In this document: positions 1 to 6,731 of the stretch, piece by piece
How the letters are laid out: each line of letters begins with the position of its first letter
Numbering within the stretch: position 1 is the stretch's first letter
NCBI GenBank assembly: GCA_934281565.1
Contig: CAKQXI010000079.1
Coordinates: 1-10,336, forward strand
Length of the DNA stretch: 10,336 nucleotides
From: an uncultured Prevotella sp.
Lineage (GTDB): Bacteria > Bacteroidota > Bacteroidia > Bacteroidales > Bacteroidaceae
Direction: 5' to 3'
Notes under the pieces: generated by a model
What the model saw: only the letters and a program-made list of their open reading frames with translations
What the model was told of the DNA's origin: nothing
Database searches by the model: none
Program-made: the position numbers and the translations under genes

Positions 1-74
1 TGACCGAATGCGCTGGACTCGAAATCCGGTATACCCTCTTCCGGGTATCGGGGGTTTGAATCCCTCATCTTCCG
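1..74 (+). tRNA. tRNA-Ser (anticodon CGA), 5' end outside window
   Basis: This is the 3' part of a serine tRNA reading UCG codons. The anticodon stem is 13-17 with 25-29, and the seven-base loop 18-24 places CGA at 20-22. A long variable arm (about 31-48, ATACCC pairing with GGGTAT) marks a class II tRNA, as expected for Ser. The T stem is 50-54 with 62-66 around loop TTTGAAT. The 3' acceptor strand is ATCTTCC (67-73) with discriminator G74. CCA is not encoded. The 5' acceptor strand and most of the D arm lie left of the window. A short T run (76-81) follows without a clear terminator hairpin. Confidence 0.95.
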
Positions 75-98
75 CTTTTTTCACCAAATCATTCCGTT

Positions 99-1004
99 AT
101 GAAAAAATTATTTATCTCTATATTGATGCTTCTGCCTATTTTTGCTCAAGCACAGAACGTACTGACCCCTCAACAACAACTGGAACAAGCCCAAAAGCAG
201 TTGGAAAAAGCCAAGAAAGCCGTGGAAGAAGCCCAAAAGGCGCAGCAGGCTGCCGAAGAAGAGGCAAAGAAAGCTGCCAAGGATGCTGCGGAGGCGGCGA
301 GGATCCAAGAGCAAATCAGGGCCGCAAAAGAGGAGGCTGCCAAACTGAATGCCGAGGCGGAGAGGATCAATGCAGAGACAAAGAAGAAAAAGGCTGAGAA
401 ACAGGATGAAGCGACGAACAAGGGATGGGAGATCCCTACCGCCATTGCCCCCACCAAGACAACCAAGACCAATGCCAATGGTGAGACCGTGAAAGACAAT
501 CCTAAATATTTGGCTGATGTCCTTACTTTCGATACGAACGGTAAGATTTCCTTCACCATGACGACAGATGCCAACGGCAAGAGCGCTGCCCAAATCTACA
601 ACCTCGTATATCATTACATGAACGAACTGACACAGGGCAAGAACAACATTGCCAGCAGAGTGGCACTCATCAACAAGGATAAGAACATCATCGCCAACAC
701 CATGGACGAGTGGTTGGTATTCAACAATTCCTTTATCTCGCTCGACCGCACGGAGTTCAAGTACACCTTGATTGCGACTATCAAGGACGACAACCTTCAA
801 GTCACCTTGAACCGCATCAGTTATGTCTACGAGGCAGGTCGCTCCACAGGGTTCAAAGATACTGCCGAGAATGTCATCTCCGACAAGATGGCACTCAACA
901 AGAGAAAGACTGCGCTCGCCAAGATATACGGCAAGTTCCGCCGTTGCACCATCGACCGCAAGGAACAGATTTTCAACGATTTGAAGACTTTAGTAAAACA
1001 ATAA
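99..1004 (+). CDS. Exported coiled-coil protein with DUF4468-like domain
   Basis: This is a secreted or periplasmic protein of unknown function, 301 residues. Residues 1-18 form a signal peptide (Lys-Lys, hydrophobic core, cleavage near AQA-QN). Residues 25-105 are almost wholly Ala, Glu, Lys and Gln in a heptad-like pattern, predicting a long charged coiled coil. Residues about 140-250 resemble DUF4468, the TBP-like-fold domain common in Bacteroidetes: a strand ending LTFDTNG, a helix with AAQIYNLVYHYMNEL, then alternating strands including YTLIATIKDDNLQVTLNRI. The start is 24 bases after the tRNA; no separate promoter is visible in that gap. It is followed 12 bases later by a small membrane protein and then a porin, so an envelope role is likely. 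The DUF4468 call is by pattern, not by search. Confidence 0.85.
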   Translation: MKKLFISILMLLPIFAQAQNVLTPQQQLEQAQKQLEKAKKAVEEAQKAQQAAEEEAKKAAKDAAEAARIQEQIRAAKEEAAKLNAEAERINAETKKKKAEKQDEATNKGWEIPTAIAPTKTTKTNANGETVKDNPKYLADVLTFDTNGKISFTMTTDANGKSAAQIYNLVYHYMNELTQGKNNIASRVALINKDKNIIANTMDEWLVFNNSFISLDRTEFKYTLIATIKDDNLQVTLNRISYVYEAGRSTGFKDTAENVISDKMALNKRKTALAKIYGKFRRCTIDRKEQIFNDLKTLVKQ

Positions 1005-1016
1005 GTACATTCTCGC

Positions 1017-1256
1017 ATGGAAGAAAACAAGAGCTATGCGGTAAGACCGCACCATCACCACCGTAGGTTAGGATATAGTGACAGGGATAACCTTTTCAAG
1101 GTACGCAATATCCTGAACATAGCGTTTATGCTGCTGGCGATCGTTGGAATCATCCTCTGGAATTTCATGGACGACCACACCATCGCCATCATTGTATTAT
1201 TAATCGGTGTAGTACTTAAAATCGCCGAAGTTTGCATTCGACTATTCCATAAGTAA
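1017..1256 (+). CDS. Small two-span inner-membrane protein
   Basis: A 79-residue protein I cannot assign to a named family. The N-terminal part is basic and includes a run of four histidines (residues about 12-15) followed by two arginines. Two hydrophobic segments follow: about 31-49 (ILNIAFMLLAIVGIILWNF) and about 56-73 (IAIIVLLIGVVLKIAEVCI), joined by a short acidic turn (MDDH). A hairpin with the N-terminus in the cytoplasm is likely. It starts 12 bases after the DUF4468 gene. Its TAA stop (1254-1256) directly abuts the ATG of the porin gene (1257), so the three genes are almost certainly co-transcribed and the last two probably translationally coupled. Confidence 0.8.
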   Translation: MEENKSYAVRPHHHHRRLGYSDRDNLFKVRNILNIAFMLLAIVGIILWNFMDDHTIAIIVLLIGVVLKIAEVCIRLFHK

Positions 1257-3584
1257 ATGAAGAAAATATTCACGACTTTCCTTATGCTTTGTGCTGCAAC
1301 AGAATCTGTTGTGGCACAAACCAGTTTTGAGAATAACGAGGACTCACAGTTCCGTCCTCTCACGGACAACAAGGTCAACCCCGACTCCTTAGGTTCCAAC
1401 CAAGAGATACCCAAGGGCATCAAAGTGTGGACGGTGGACGAGCGCTTCGGCGACCGACAAGCTGCGGTTGTCGACACGTTGCAACACATGTACATGAACA
1501 GCAGTTTCGCATCTGGTCTCCGACACGAGTACAACACGTTGGGCAACCTCGGTTCGCCTCGCATCAACCGTATCTTCATCGATCGGTACGAGTCATCGGG
1601 CGACTTTATGTTCATCAATCCTTACGACCAGATCGTGCCCCCTGTGGAGTACTTCCACTTCACCAACACCTACTCGCCCATCACGAACGTAACGCTCAAT
1701 AGCTGTGGCAACCAGACCAATGGCGAGGACGACTTCAAGGCAATGTTCGCCGTGAACGCCAACAAGCGACTGGGTGTAGGCTTCAAGTTCGATTATAAGT
1801 ATGGCAGAGGTTATTACAGTAACCAGAGCACATCCCACTTCAACTATACCTTGTGGACTTCCTATCTGGGGGATCGCTACCAAGCCCACTTCCTTTTCTC
1901 CACCCTCCACCAGAAAGTGGCGGAAAACGGCGGTATCGCCAATGACGATTACATCAAGCACCCGGAGAGCTACACGGAGAGCTTCCAGACAAGCGAGATT
2001 CCTACCGTCTTGGAACAAAACTGGAACCGTAACGACAACCAGCACATTTTCTTCAGCCATCGCTACAACATCGGCTTCAACCGCAAGGTACGCATGACGG
2101 AGGACGAGATCAAGGCTAAGAAGTTTGCCATGGCATCGGCTAAGGAGAACGCGGTCAAGGATGCAGAGGAAAAAGCACGCAAAAAGGCGAAGGACGAGGG
2201 CAAGAAATTCGACGAGAAGACCTTCAACGACAAACCTCGGTACACGGGTCGCCCCGATGATGCCAAGATTGCAGGTGACGAACCTACTCAGGTCAAGGCA
2301 AAGACCGACACCACTCGCATCGCCGTCAACGGAAAGCAAGCAGCCGACAGTCTCCTTGCCCAAGCGCAGAAAGCCGAGGCTGACACCTCATGGTTGAAGA
2401 ACGAGTACGTGCCTGTGACGAGCATCATCCATACGCTGAAGTTCGACAACTACCGTCGCATCTACCAAGCGTATGCCACGCCATCCGACTACTATCTCAA
2501 CGAATACTATGATGCTGGCGAGCTGACGGGTGACTCCATCTACGACAAGACCAAGCACTGGGAACTGAAAAACACTTTCGCCCTCGCCACGCTCGAGGGT
2601 TTCAGCAAGTGGGCAAAAGCAGGGTTGAAAGCGTTCCTCACCTATGACTTGCGCCATTTCGAGTTGCCAGATAACACTGGGCGACAAGCCAGCCTCAACG
2701 AGCACAGCATCTTTGTCGGTGGACAGTTGAGCAAGCAACAGGGCAAGACCTTGCATTACAGTGCCCTTGCCGAGATAGGTGTCGCTGGCTCCGATGCAGG
2801 AACGTTGAAAGTGGACGGTAGCATAGATGTCAACGTGCCATTCTTGGGCGATACGCTGAATGTCATAGGGGAAGCATTCTTCCATCGTGACAACCCATCC
2901 TATTACTATGACACTTATCACGCACGCCATGCTTGGTGGGACAACAACTTCGACAAGATCATCCACTCTCGCATCATGGGTACGCTCAAGTTCGACAAGA
3001 CGAACACGACACTGCGTGTGGCGGTGGACGAGATCAAGAACTATACTTACTTCTCGCAGAGTTACACCATCACCGACACAGGACTGCGTACAGGCGTGTC
3101 AGTGGCACCAAGGCAATGCTCCAGCGCGATAAACCTGCTCACGTTGCAGTTGATGCAGAACTTCCGCTATGGCATCCTCAACTGGGAGAACGTGGTGACC
3201 TACCAGCGTTCCAGCAACCAAGGGGTGATACCGGTGCCAGGCCTCAACCTCTACACCAACCTCTATATCAAGTTCAAGATTGCTGGTGTGCTGAACGTAG
3301 ACTTGGGAGCCGATGCCACGTACTTCACGAGTTATGAAGCTCCCGACTACTCCCCTTACCTCGGCGTGTTCACGGTGCAGGGCAATGGCGAGAACAACGT
3401 GAAGGTAGGCAACTACCCCATCGTCAGCGCTTACGCCAATGTCCACATCAAGCACACTCGCTTCTTTGTGATGATGAGTCACATCAACGCAGGACAAGGC
3501 AACAAGAATTATTTCTTCACGCCCCACTATCCACTCAACGAGCGGATATTCCGCTTCGGGGTCAGTTGGAACTTCTTCAACTAA
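1257..3584 (+). CDS. Outer-membrane beta-barrel protein, Porin_10-type putative porin
   Basis: A 775-residue exported barrel protein. Residues 1-20 are a signal peptide (cleavage near VVA-QT). The segment 73-145, with YNTLGNLGSPRINRIF, FINPYD and FHFTNTYSPIT, matches the start of the Bacteroidetes putative porin family (Pfam Porin_10). Alternating hydrophobic strands rich in Tyr, Phe and Asn run through the rest, and the protein ends in GVSWNFFN, a typical aromatic C-terminal strand. Its likely job is passive diffusion or substrate passage across the outer membrane; the substrate is unknown. Residues about 280-382 are a highly charged Lys/Glu/Asp/Ala block that breaks the barrel pattern and looks like a helical or disordered insert in a loop. 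This makes the protein longer than I expect for the family. It is the third gene of a tight run. Confidence 0.85.
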   Translation: MKKIFTTFLMLCAATESVVAQTSFENNEDSQFRPLTDNKVNPDSLGSNQEIPKGIKVWTVDERFGDRQAAVVDTLQHMYMNSSFASGLRHEYNTLGNLGSPRINRIFIDRYESSGDFMFINPYDQIVPPVEYFHFTNTYSPITNVTLNSCGNQTNGEDDFKAMFAVNANKRLGVGFKFDYKYGRGYYSNQSTSHFNYTLWTSYLGDRYQAHFLFSTLHQKVAENGGIANDDYIKHPESYTESFQTSEIPTVLEQNWNRNDNQHIFFSHRYNIGFNRKVRMTEDEIKAKKFAMASAKENAVKDAEEKARKKAKDEGKKFDEKTFNDKPRYTGRPDDAKIAGDEPTQVKAKTDTTRIAVNGKQAADSLLAQAQKAEADTSWLKNEYVPVTSIIHTLKFDNYRRIYQAYATPSDYYLNEYYDAGELTGDSIYDKTKHWELKNTFALATLEGFSKWAKAGLKAFLTYDLRHFELPDNTGRQASLNEHSIFVGGQLSKQQGKTLHYSALAEIGVAGSDAGTLKVDGSIDVNVPFLGDTLNVIGEAFFHRDNPSYYYDTYHARHAWWDNNFDKIIHSRIMGTLKFDKTNTTLRVAVDEIKNYTYFSQSYTITDTGLRTGVSVAPRQCSSAINLLTLQLMQNFRYGILNWENVVTYQRSSNQGVIPVPGLNLYTNLYIKFKIAGVLNVDLGADATYFTSYEAPDYSPYLGVFTVQGNGENNVKVGNYPIVSAYANVHIKHTRFFVMMSHINAGQGNKNYFFTPHYPLNERIFRFGVSWNFFN

Positions 3585-3635
3585 GTCTCCCTTGGATGCG
3601 AGATTTCCTTTACTAAACCTACGATAATAGAATAT

Positions 3636-4577
3636 ATGATAAAGACAAATTCGATAAAAGCATGGATACTGGCTGCTCGCCCGAAAACCCTTTCGGCGGC
3701 AGCTGTTCCTGTATTTATAGGTATGGCACTCGCCATCAAGGATACCCTTGGGCACATCCAATGGGTGCCTGCCTTGCTCTGTCTGCTCTTTGCATGGGTG
3801 ATGCAAATAGACTCCAACTTGGTGAACGATTACTTTGATTTCAAGCATGGCAACGATGGCGAGGACCGTTTGGGTCCCAAGCGTGCCTGTGCCGAGGGCT
3901 GGATTACCCTGCCAGCCATGAAAAGGGGCATCGCCGTCACGACCCTCCTTGGATGTGCCATAGGATTGCCCCTCATACTCTTTGGAGGTTGGCAGATGGT
4001 CATCGTGGGCATCTGCTGTGTCATCTTCTGTTTCCTTTACACCACCCAATTGAGCTACATGGGAATGGGCGACGTGCTCGTGTTGCTGTTCTTCGGCATC
4101 GTCCCTGTTTGCTGCACCTACTACCTGACCCTGCCCGAGGGACAGCAGACCTTGACCCACGAGGCCCTTGTCCATGCCGTGTGCTGCGGACTGGTAGTAG
4201 ACACCCTACTCGTGGTGAACAACTACCGTGACTATGACAACGACCGCAAGGCTGGCAAGCGAACCCTCATCGTCAAGATAGGCAAGCAAAGAGCCGAGCA
4301 ACTTTACTTTCTATTGGGCTTCGTCCCATTCATCGTCATGGTGGCAGACACCATCTGTCCTTCACACACCGCCAAGTCCACAGCAGGCATCGCCATGCTC
4401 TATCTCGTCTACCTCGTCTTGCATGGCATGACCTATCGCAAGATGAAGCGCATCCGTGTGGGAAAGCAACTCAACGGCATCTTGGGCATGACAGCCCGCA
4501 ACATTCTCTTATATGGCATCATCTGCTTTGTGACCATCACCAGTGCCGTATGGATGAAATGGATAGGACTCAACTAA
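3636..4577 (+). CDS. menA: 1,4-dihydroxy-2-naphthoate polyprenyltransferase (MenA-like)
   Basis: An integral membrane enzyme of the UbiA superfamily, 313 residues, close to the usual MenA length. It should transfer a polyprenyl chain to 1,4-dihydroxy-2-naphthoate, giving demethylmenaquinone for anaerobic respiration. Near the N-terminus is the MenA-like stretch AWILAARPKTLSAAAVP (9-25). The first Asp-rich motif is NDYFDFKHGND (64-74) and the second is NNYRDYDNDRKAGKRTL (195-211); together they bind Mg-pyrophosphate of the prenyl donor. Several hydrophobic helices separate them (47-58, 99-117, 121-135, 146-163). The gene lies 51 bases after the porin, with no men neighbours here, so the assignment rests on the motifs. 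Another UbiA-family substrate is possible but less likely. Confidence 0.9.
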   Translation: MIKTNSIKAWILAARPKTLSAAAVPVFIGMALAIKDTLGHIQWVPALLCLLFAWVMQIDSNLVNDYFDFKHGNDGEDRLGPKRACAEGWITLPAMKRGIAVTTLLGCAIGLPLILFGGWQMVIVGICCVIFCFLYTTQLSYMGMGDVLVLLFFGIVPVCCTYYLTLPEGQQTLTHEALVHAVCCGLVVDTLLVVNNYRDYDNDRKAGKRTLIVKIGKQRAEQLYFLLGFVPFIVMVADTICPSHTAKSTAGIAMLYLVYLVLHGMTYRKMKRIRVGKQLNGILGMTARNILLYGIICFVTITSAVWMKWIGLN

Positions 4578-4586
4578 AAACAATTT

Positions 4587-4592
4587 AGGAGG
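4587..4592 (+). promoter_or_regulatory. Strong Shine-Dalgarno sequence for the HD-domain gene
   Basis: AGGAGG lies nine bases before the ATG at 4602. It stands out because the other genes in this window have A/T-rich leaders without such a site, which is the norm in Bacteroidetes. It supports the chosen start. Confidence 0.7.
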
Positions 4593-4601
4593 AAACAAAC
4601 C

Positions 4602-5231
4602 ATGCAACAACAAGTCAGTTTGGATCTCATGGAATTCGTGGAAAAACAGATTCTCCCGAAGTACAATGCCTTTGGCGACAGCCACGGGCTTAGACACGTA
4701 AGCCGAGTCATCAAGAACTCGCTGAACCTTGCACAGGTGACAGGCGCCGACATCAACATGGTGTATGTCATCGCCGCTTATCATGACCTCGGCATGAGTG
4801 GTCCACGTGCCATCCACCACTTGACGGGCGGCAAGATCCTCATGGCGGACTCAAGGCTCAAACGATGGTTCTCGCCCGAACAGATCAAGATCATGAAAGA
4901 AGCCGTGGAGGACCACCGTGCTTCCTCAAGCCGACAGCCCCGGAGCATCTTTGGCAAGATTGTGGCAGAAGCCGACCGAGACTTGGAGCCGCACGAGATA
5001 TTCGCACGTTGCATCCAGTACGGACTGGAGAACTATCCCGAGAAAGACAAGGAGGGACAGTGGGAACGCTTCAAGCGGCACATGGACGAGAAATATTCAC
5101 AGAACGGCTACGTGAGGCTCTGGATACCCAACTCGCCCAACGAAAAGAACTTGAAGGAACTGCGCAGCATCATCGAGGACGAGAAGAAACTTCGGAAACA
5201 CTTCGAGAAGATATACGAGGAAATCGTTTAA
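4602..5231 (+). CDS. HD-domain phosphohydrolase
   Basis: A 209-residue soluble protein of the HD superfamily, metal-dependent phosphohydrolases acting on nucleotides or similar phosphates. The metal ligands read in order: H32 in HGLRHVSRV (H28 also conserved-looking), the HD pair H61-D62 in AAYHDLGM, H105 in VEDHRAS, and D125 in AEADRDLE. This fits the H...HD...D pattern of the fold with the usual spacing. The C-terminal 70 residues are charged and helical and have no recognised domain. The real substrate cannot be read from the sequence. The gene starts 24 bases after menA behind a strong Shine-Dalgarno and probably ends this operon. No terminator hairpin is obvious after its TAA, but a new promoter follows within 30 bases. 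Confidence 0.88.
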   Translation: MQQQVSLDLMEFVEKQILPKYNAFGDSHGLRHVSRVIKNSLNLAQVTGADINMVYVIAAYHDLGMSGPRAIHHLTGGKILMADSRLKRWFSPEQIKIMKEAVEDHRASSSRQPRSIFGKIVAEADRDLEPHEIFARCIQYGLENYPEKDKEGQWERFKRHMDEKYSQNGYVRLWIPNSPNEKNLKELRSIIEDEKKLRKHFEKIYEEIV

Positions 5232-5255
5232 AATAATGAAAAAATATTCCTAAAA

Positions 5256-5287
5256 TTTGGTGGAACTGGAAGAAAGCGTTATCTTTG
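5256..5287 (+). promoter_or_regulatory. Bacteroidetes-type promoter of the ribE leader
   Basis: TTTG (5256-5259) and TATCTTTG (5280-5287) are separated by exactly 20 bases, matching the -33/-7 consensus of the Bacteroidetes primary sigma factor. Transcription should start near 5293, giving a leader of about 335 bases before the ribE start codon. Confidence 0.85.
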
Positions 5288-5314
5288 CAAGCAATAAAGG
5301 TGAGAGCCTTTTGG

Positions 5315-5446
5315 ATGGATGAAAAAGGAGAAAGCTATTGGGACCGTTTTCGGTTCGATCGGGATACTCATCAAATTATTTCAGAAACCGGGAAAACTTC
5401 TCTTGCCAATGGCGGGCCACATAAAGTCACTTATTTTTCGCTATAG
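5315..5446 (+). other. Possible 43-residue leader ORF (frame a)
   Basis: An open frame starts at ATG 5315 and ends at TAG 5444-5446. The peptide begins MDEKGESYWDRFRFDRDTHQ, is charged and hydrophilic, and matches no family I know. It overlaps in another frame a second ORF of the same length starting four bases later. Both lie inside the predicted leader helices, so either could be chance. A leader peptide that senses translation is possible but unproven. Confidence 0.2.
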
Positions 5447-5450
5447 GTAA
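5319..5450 (+). other. Possible 43-residue leader ORF (frame b)
   Basis: An open frame starts at ATG 5319 and ends at TAA 5448-5450. It begins MKKEKAIGTVFGSIG and is basic with hydrophobic stretches (ILIKLF, LLLPMAG, SLIF), so it could be a small membrane-active peptide. It has no strong Shine-Dalgarno and no recognised family. Its last codons sit in the hairpin 5426-5455. It competes with frame a; at most one is likely to be translated. Confidence 0.22.
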
Positions 5451-5557
5451 GTGACCAAGCTGTAAAGCCAGTGGATTACAAAGGCGGAGAACTCCCAAAC
5501 TTATTGCTAAGTTAGGAGTTTCATCACATCACCGAGCGGTCCTTTTTTGGAATTGAG

Positions 5558-5603
5558 AGGAGGCAGGTCCCAAGACATGGGGATTTCTGCCTCCTTGTTT
5601 TTT
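5558..5603 (+). terminator. Strong intrinsic terminator upstream of ribE
   Basis: The stem is GGAGGCAG (5559-5566) with CTGCCTCC (5587-5594), extended outward by A5558-T5595. An inner stem 5567-5571/5580-5584 follows a two-base bulge, and the loop is 5572-5579. The tail TTGTTTTTT covers 5595-5603. It ends 26 bases before the ribE ATG. No TAnnTTTG promoter lies between it and the gene, so ribE expression seems to need read-through. Confidence 0.88.
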
Positions 5604-5629
5604 AAACAACTTTTTAAATACTGATAGAT

Positions 5630-6232
5630 ATGTTTAGTGGTATCGTAGAAGAGATGGCTACCATCGTGGCTATCGAGAAAGATAAAGAGAACATCGACCT
5701 CACCCTTACCTGCTCATTCGTCAATGAGTTGGGCATCGACCAAAGCGTGGCTCACAACGGTGTGTGCCTCACGGTCGTGGAGATCAAGAACGGAACCTAT
5801 ACGGTCACGGCGATGAAAGAGACCTTGGAGCGTTCCAACCTGGGATTGCTGAAAGTGGGTGACAAGGTCAATGTGGAACGCTCCATGCCCATGAACGGTC
5901 GCCTCGACGGTCACATCGTACAAGGGCACGTTGACGAAACCGCCAAGTGTATCGCCATGAAAGATGCGGATGGCTCTACCTACTATACCTTTGAATATCC
6001 GATGAACCGAGAGATGGCTCGCAAGGGGTATTTTACCGTCGACAAGGGAAGCGTAACCGTGAACGGTGTCTCTCTCACGGTTTGCGAACCTACCGACAAT
6101 ACTTTCACCGTCGCCATCATCCCTTATACCCGTGCCAACACGAACTTCCGTGACATGGAAGTTGGCACCATTGTCAACATCGAGTTCGACATCCTTGGCA
6201 AGTACATCGCTCGCCTGCAAAATCTCGCATAG
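5630..6232 (+). CDS. ribE: Riboflavin synthase, alpha subunit
   Basis: This enzyme catalyses the last step of riboflavin synthesis: two molecules of 6,7-dimethyl-8-ribityllumazine dismutate to riboflavin and a pyrimidine. The 200-residue length is normal for the trimeric enzyme. It begins with the signature MFSGIVEE and shows the two tandem lumazine-binding domains: VAHNGVCLTV (40-49) in the first and VTVNGVSLTV (142-151) in the second, joined by NGRLDGHIVQGHVD (89-102). The Ser at position 3 replaces the more usual Thr of MFTGIVEE. It is the only rib gene in the window. It is preceded by a structured leader with a terminator, so it is probably controlled at transcription elongation. Some databases call this gene ribC. 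It converges with the DUF5675 gene, the two stops being four bases apart. Confidence 0.95.
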   Translation: MFSGIVEEMATIVAIEKDKENIDLTLTCSFVNELGIDQSVAHNGVCLTVVEIKNGTYTVTAMKETLERSNLGLLKVGDKVNVERSMPMNGRLDGHIVQGHVDETAKCIAMKDADGSTYYTFEYPMNREMARKGYFTVDKGSVTVNGVSLTVCEPTDNTFTVAIIPYTRANTNFRDMEVGTIVNIEFDILGKYIARLQNLA

Positions 6233-6236
6233 CCCA

Positions 6237-6617
6237 TCATGCTATGCCACATTTCACATTCTCGATAACGACCGATACTTCATGCCCCCTTGCCAGTGTC
6301 TTTCTGATGCGGCCATAGAGAGGCATGAAGTATTCGTTTGTATGGATTAGGAAACCAAGGTGTCGGCACTCACCCACCAGTATCTCTCCCATCTTGCACC
6401 CATACGCGCCATTTCCTGCGCTGATGATGGCGTTCTCCCCCACGAATATCATTTTCCGCCTCAGCCGTTGGCATCTCTTGATGCTGACAGAATAAGTTCC
6501 CGTGGACAAGCAATGCTCCACATTCTCCAACGTGTCACAAACATGATCGCCATTCACATAAAGGCGACCGCTCATAGCTTGGTGATAACAAGCAAATCGT
6601 GTAATTACTATTTCCAT
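6237..6617 (-). CDS. DUF5675 family protein
   Basis: A 126-residue protein without signal peptide or membrane span. It fits DUF5675, a family of bacterial and phage proteins of unknown function: the N-terminal strand pair SGRLYVNGDHVCDTLE (16-31), then TGTYSVSI (40-47), a basic segment QRLRRKM, then GAYGCKMGEILVG (71-83), which occupies the place of the family's GCI-LVG motif, and FLIHTNEYF. In Bacteroidetes such genes often sit in islands with HU-like proteins and amidases, which agrees with the neighbours here. The start is the ATG at 6617-6615, behind an A/T-rich leader. The gene converges on ribE with a four-base gap and no terminator hairpin between them, so their transcripts probably overlap as antisense. 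Confidence 0.8.
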   Translation of the reverse strand: MEIVITRFACYHQAMSGRLYVNGDHVCDTLENVEHCLSTGTYSVSIKRCQRLRRKMIFVGENAIISAGNGAYGCKMGEILVGECRHLGFLIHTNEYFMPLYGRIRKTLARGHEVSVVIENVKCGIA

Positions 6618-6639
6618 AAATATTTGAGTTTAAAACTGT

Positions 6640-6695
6640 CTCCCGAGGTTTTTCAAATTTCCTCGGGAGGAATTTTCATTTTCCTCCCGAGGAAA
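6640..6695 (-). promoter_or_regulatory. Three-armed inverted repeat in the DUF5675 leader
   Basis: Three near-identical arms occur on the plus strand: CTCCCGAGG (6640-6648), CCTCGGGAGG (6661-6670) and CCTCCCGAGG (6683-6692). The middle arm can pair with the left arm (9 pairs, loop 12) or with the right arm (15 perfect pairs, 6658-6672 with 6681-6695, loop 8). The two hairpins exclude each other. The element lies 23-78 bases upstream of the DUF5675 start, inside its likely mRNA leader. Neither hairpin has a strong T tail, so control of translation, RNA stability or protein binding is as likely as termination. Confidence 0.75.
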
Positions 6696-6731
6696 AAATC
6701 AGGCTCGTACATACCGACCCGATGACACCCA

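Larger units (their letters stand above)
5294..5603 (+). ncRNA. Structured leader RNA upstream of ribE (candidate riboswitch or attenuator)
   Basis: This transcribed region has a promoter at its left end and an intrinsic terminator at its right end. Helices seen directly: hairpin 5296-5300/5307-5311; closing helix 5340-5346/5537-5543 (GGGACCG with CGGTCCT, one G-U pair) continued by 5350-5354/5531-5535; hairpin 5426-5433/5448-5455 (8 perfect pairs); hairpin 5490-5502/5509-5520 (11 pairs in two blocks). Weaker inner helices are 5400-5407/5483-5489 and 5417-5420/5471-5474. Alternative pairings exist: 5347-5355 with 5386-5396, and 5338-5345 (TTGGGACC) with 5566-5573 (GGTCCCAA) inside the terminator. 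I see none of the FMN riboswitch boxes. A free-standing small RNA, such as a member of the Bacteroidales-1 family (defined by such a promoter and terminator), is the main alternative. Confidence 0.65.

Noticed and set aside
8..397. Plus-strand ORF starting within the tRNA
   Set aside because: It begins inside tRNA-Ser and runs out of frame through the coiled-coil gene; the frame at 99 has a signal peptide and a domain.
3099..4175. Long minus-strand ORF across the porin end and menA
   Set aside because: It is antisense to two well-supported genes, its translation is rich in His, Gln and Val without domains, and no promoter fits; it is a shadow frame.
5288..5603. RNase P RNA, tmRNA or SRP RNA
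   Set aside because: The RNase P box GAGGAAAGTCC, the tmRNA 3' T arm with acceptor end, and the SRP GGAAG core are all missing. The TTCGATC at 5354-5360 is not in a tRNA-like stem.
5288..5629. FMN (RFN) or cobalamin riboswitch upstream of ribE
   Set aside because: The conserved boxes of the FMN element and the B12 box are not present in order; only location and terminator agree, so no known class is assigned.
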